In this document: positions 62,092 through 64,000 of the stretch, in pieces | Numbering within the stretch: position 1 is the stretch's first letter | How the letters are laid out: every line of letters starts with the position of its first letter | Assembly: GCA_022865305.1 (NCBI GenBank) | Contig: JALHSP010000157.1 | Span: forward strand, 62,001 to 126,000 | Length of the DNA stretch: 64,000 bases | Reading direction: 5' to 3' | Source: Bacteroidales bacterium | GTDB taxonomy: Bacteria; Bacteroidota; Bacteroidia; Bacteroidales; VadinHA17 | The notes under the pieces: model-generated | Databases searched by the model: none | What the model was told of the DNA's origin: nothing | What the model saw: only the letters and a program-made list of their open reading frames with translations | Made by a program: the position numbers and the translations under genes

Positions 62092-63336
62092 ATGAAGCAG
62101 ACAAATTTCAAAGTGTATGGTTATCGTTGGATCATGCTCAGTGCGTATATGTTTATTGCAGCTGTTACCCAGCTCATGTGGATCACTTTTGCACCGATCA
62201 CAAGTGATGCAAGCAGATATTTTGGTGTTACTGACCTTCAGATAGGAATTCTTTCCATGTGTTTTATGATCGTTTACATCGTGGTCTCAATTCCGGCTTC
62301 ATGGGTTATTGATAGATATGGAATTCGAATAGGAGTAGGAGTTGGTACTGTATTTATAGGTTTGTTCGGATTGTTACGAGGATTAGTTGGTACTAATTAC
62401 AATATGTTGCTCTTTTCACAAATTGGAATTGCTATAGGTCAGCCTTTCATTCTCAATGCAATTACAAAACTGGCCGCCCGTTGGTTCACCTTAGAAGAGC
62501 GGGCCACTGCGACAGGTTTAGGAACTCTTGCGATGTACATCGGTATTTTGGCAGGGATGACTCTTACACCCTATCTTACGATTGGATTTGGTGTAAGTGG
62601 AATGCTTAATATTTATGGAGTTATTTCAGCTATATCTGCGATTATCTTTCTTGTATTGATGAAAGAAGGCCCACCTACGGCCCCATGTCCTCCCGATCAG
62701 GAGAAACGTTCGCTGGTTTTTGATGGTCTAAGACATACCCTGAGCATCAAAGATTTTAAATGGTTAATGCTCATCTGTTTTGTTGGATTGGGTGTATTCA
62801 ACGGTGTAACCACATGGATTGAGGATATCGTGAAGCCACGTGGCTTTTCAGCCAATCAGGCCGGGATAACCGGAGGGCTAATGATTTTGGGTGGAATACT
62901 TGGGGCCATCATTCTTCCAATTCTTTCTGACCACTACAGGAAAAGAACTCCATTTATAATTATTGCCCTTACCGGCGCTACCTTAGGCCTTACTGGCATT
63001 ACTTTTGCTACCGCCTATTGGATACTTCTTGCCTCCGGAATAGCATTTGGATTCTTCCTTCTTAGTGCAGGCCCAATTGGATTCCAGTACGGTGCTGAAA
63101 TTACCTTTCCGTCATCTGAAGGTACATCAAATGGCATGCTTATACTTATGGGACAGATATCTGGAATTGTTTTTATTTTTGGTATGGACAGCTTTAAGTC
63201 TGCATTTACAGGTTCTATGACTAAACCTTTGATTGTACTCATGGTTTTTATGCTTCTTAGTATTTTCTTCTCCACCCGACTTAAGGAATCAACACTTATA
63301 AGCAAAGATAAAGATCAAAAACTGAGTGATACCTAA
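62092..63336 (+). CDS. MFS transporter (FLVCR/DIRC2-like)
   Basis: 414 residues from the ATG at 62092; an earlier ATG at 62041 is possible. Twelve membrane helices in two halves of six. The cytoplasmic loop between helices 2 and 3 reads WVIDRYGIRIGVGVG (the MFS D-R-x-G motif), and the equivalent loop in the second half reads LSDHYRKRTP. WITFAPITSDASRYFGV and ARWFTLEERATATGLG resemble the FLVCR-type branch, which exports haem or choline in animals; the bacterial substrate is unknown. Stands alone, divergent from the TIR gene. Confidence 0.82.
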   Translation: MKQTNFKVYGYRWIMLSAYMFIAAVTQLMWITFAPITSDASRYFGVTDLQIGILSMCFMIVYIVVSIPASWVIDRYGIRIGVGVGTVFIGLFGLLRGLVGTNYNMLLFSQIGIAIGQPFILNAITKLAARWFTLEERATATGLGTLAMYIGILAGMTLTPYLTIGFGVSGMLNIYGVISAISAIIFLVLMKEGPPTAPCPPDQEKRSLVFDGLRHTLSIKDFKWLMLICFVGLGVFNGVTTWIEDIVKPRGFSANQAGITGGLMILGGILGAIILPILSDHYRKRTPFIIIALTGATLGLTGITFATAYWILLASGIAFGFFLLSAGPIGFQYGAEITFPSSEGTSNGMLILMGQISGIVFIFGMDSFKSAFTGSMTKPLIVLMVFMLLSIFFSTRLKESTLISKDKDQKLSDT

Positions 63337-63537
63337 CTATCACTTTGACCTTATAGGCTGACACGTCAAAAACACGTCAAGGACAAGGTCAATTGCTCTT
63401 TATATCAAATCAAAGTAAGAATTATTATTGGATGGGGGTAGAGGAAATTTCTTAGTATTCCTTTTGAGGTCGTTAGCCGATACTGTCACCAAACACAAAA
63501 CAATAAATGTTGAATTTTAATTTATAAATTTACACTT

Positions 63538-63714
63538 ATGAAAAAACTATTATTTCTTTTATTGGTTATCATTATAATTACTGCCTGTAACCAAGCCGTA
63601 TGCCCTGCATACAGTGATTCTACAAATAATTTGAAATCATCAATTTTTCAAAGTGGTGCTTACAGAGCTGATGGGATTCACAGAGTCTACCGGGATTCTT
63701 ATCGGAAGAAATAA
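63538..63714 (+). CDS. Very small lipoprotein
   Basis: 58 residues: MKK start, hydrophobic run LLFLLLVIIIITAC as a type II signal, mature CNQAVCPAYSDS and a basic tail ending RVYRDSYRKK. Too short for a domain. Similar tiny lipoproteins are common in Bacteroidota. Separated by 200 bases from the MFS gene. Confidence 0.6.
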   Translation: MKKLLFLLLVIIIITACNQAVCPAYSDSTNNLKSSIFQSGAYRADGIHRVYRDSYRKK

Positions 63715-63809
63715 TGCTGGTTGTATTACATTGAAGTTGAAATAGCAACTCTTTTCATATGATTATGTTTATAATTACTTCAGATTAAAAGTAGAATCAG
63801 AATAAAAAT

Positions 63810-63950
63810 CTAAACTGACTTTACAATAAAAGAATGCTCGCAAGGATACCCTTTTTCACGCAACCACCTGCGTAATGCTTTAGCGATCTTTCTCTTTCTG
63901 AGTATAACCGTTCCAATTTCCTCTGATTTAATATGATAAAATGTTTTCAT
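63810..63950 (-). CDS. Small basic hypothetical protein
   Basis: 46 residues from an ATG at 63950: MKTFYHIKSEEIGTVIL, then a strongly basic, helical stretch (RKRKIAKALRRWLREKG) that could bind nucleic acid, ending FIVKSV. Not recognised. The coherent composition supports a real gene, but it is short. Confidence 0.4.
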   Translation of the reverse strand: MKTFYHIKSEEIGTVILRKRKIAKALRRWLREKGYPCEHSFIVKSV

Positions 63951-64000
63951 TACATCTTGTTCTTATTGATAAGAGCCAACGATATTTCAGTTGTTTTTGG

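Overview
The window looks like a chromosomal segment of an environmental member of the Bacteroidota, most likely Bacteroidales. The signs are T9SS C-terminal sorting domains (YPNP-type), a TonB receptor/DUF4249 lipoprotein pair, six-bladed propeller lipoproteins, FISUMP repeats, lipoproteins with Cys-Glu/Asp-Lys N-termini, -7 promoter boxes of the TAnnTTTG kind, and mostly no Shine-Dalgarno sequences. Base composition is AT-rich except for one GC-richer cassette near 42-44 kb.

Layout. 1-4.5 kb (minus strand): start of an outer-membrane protein gene, coaX, and mfd, which is cut in two by a single in-frame TGA. 4.6-7.3 kb (minus): a histidine kinase and an NtrC-type sigma-54 activator. Divergent from them, 7.6-30.3 kb (plus) is a very large array: eight paralogous MacB/FtsX-type ABC permeases of about 780-800 residues, with two paralogous propeller lipoproteins between the seventh and eighth. 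No ATPase gene is present. A 14-codon remnant of a ninth permease end and GC-rich palindromic elements lie between members. 30.5-39.2 kb: aspartokinase, then a lipid-linked-sugar neighbourhood (two GT39-like membrane glycosyltransferases, polyprenyl-phosphate mannose synthase-like GT2, GtrA, an outer-membrane barrel) around dihydroorotase. 39.3-39.45 kb: tRNA-Ile and tRNA-Ala followed by a clear terminator.

39.8-44.4 kb is an accessory island. A 43-bp direct repeat (42/43 identical) brackets a rearranged HNH gene, a 5'-truncated gene next to five 23-bp tandem repeats resembling an IS21-type end, and a GC-richer four-gene cassette. That cassette holds a one-TM protein with a strong AGGAGG ribosome site, an HESTH putative metalloprotein, a frameshifted mini-gene and an unknown 214-residue protein. 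It is the best candidate here for an undescribed system.

44.6-59 kb is dominated by secreted and surface proteins: a FISUMP protein, a T9SS metzincin, six tandem small lipoproteins, a T9SS serine protease, and a TonB receptor with its DUF4249 partner. Here a protease and a broken LuxR fragment have been inserted into a partial second copy of the receptor/DUF4249 junction. 59.2-63.9 kb: a possible ssrA 3'-end remnant, a TIR-TM-TolB-TPR protein, an MFS transporter and two very small genes.
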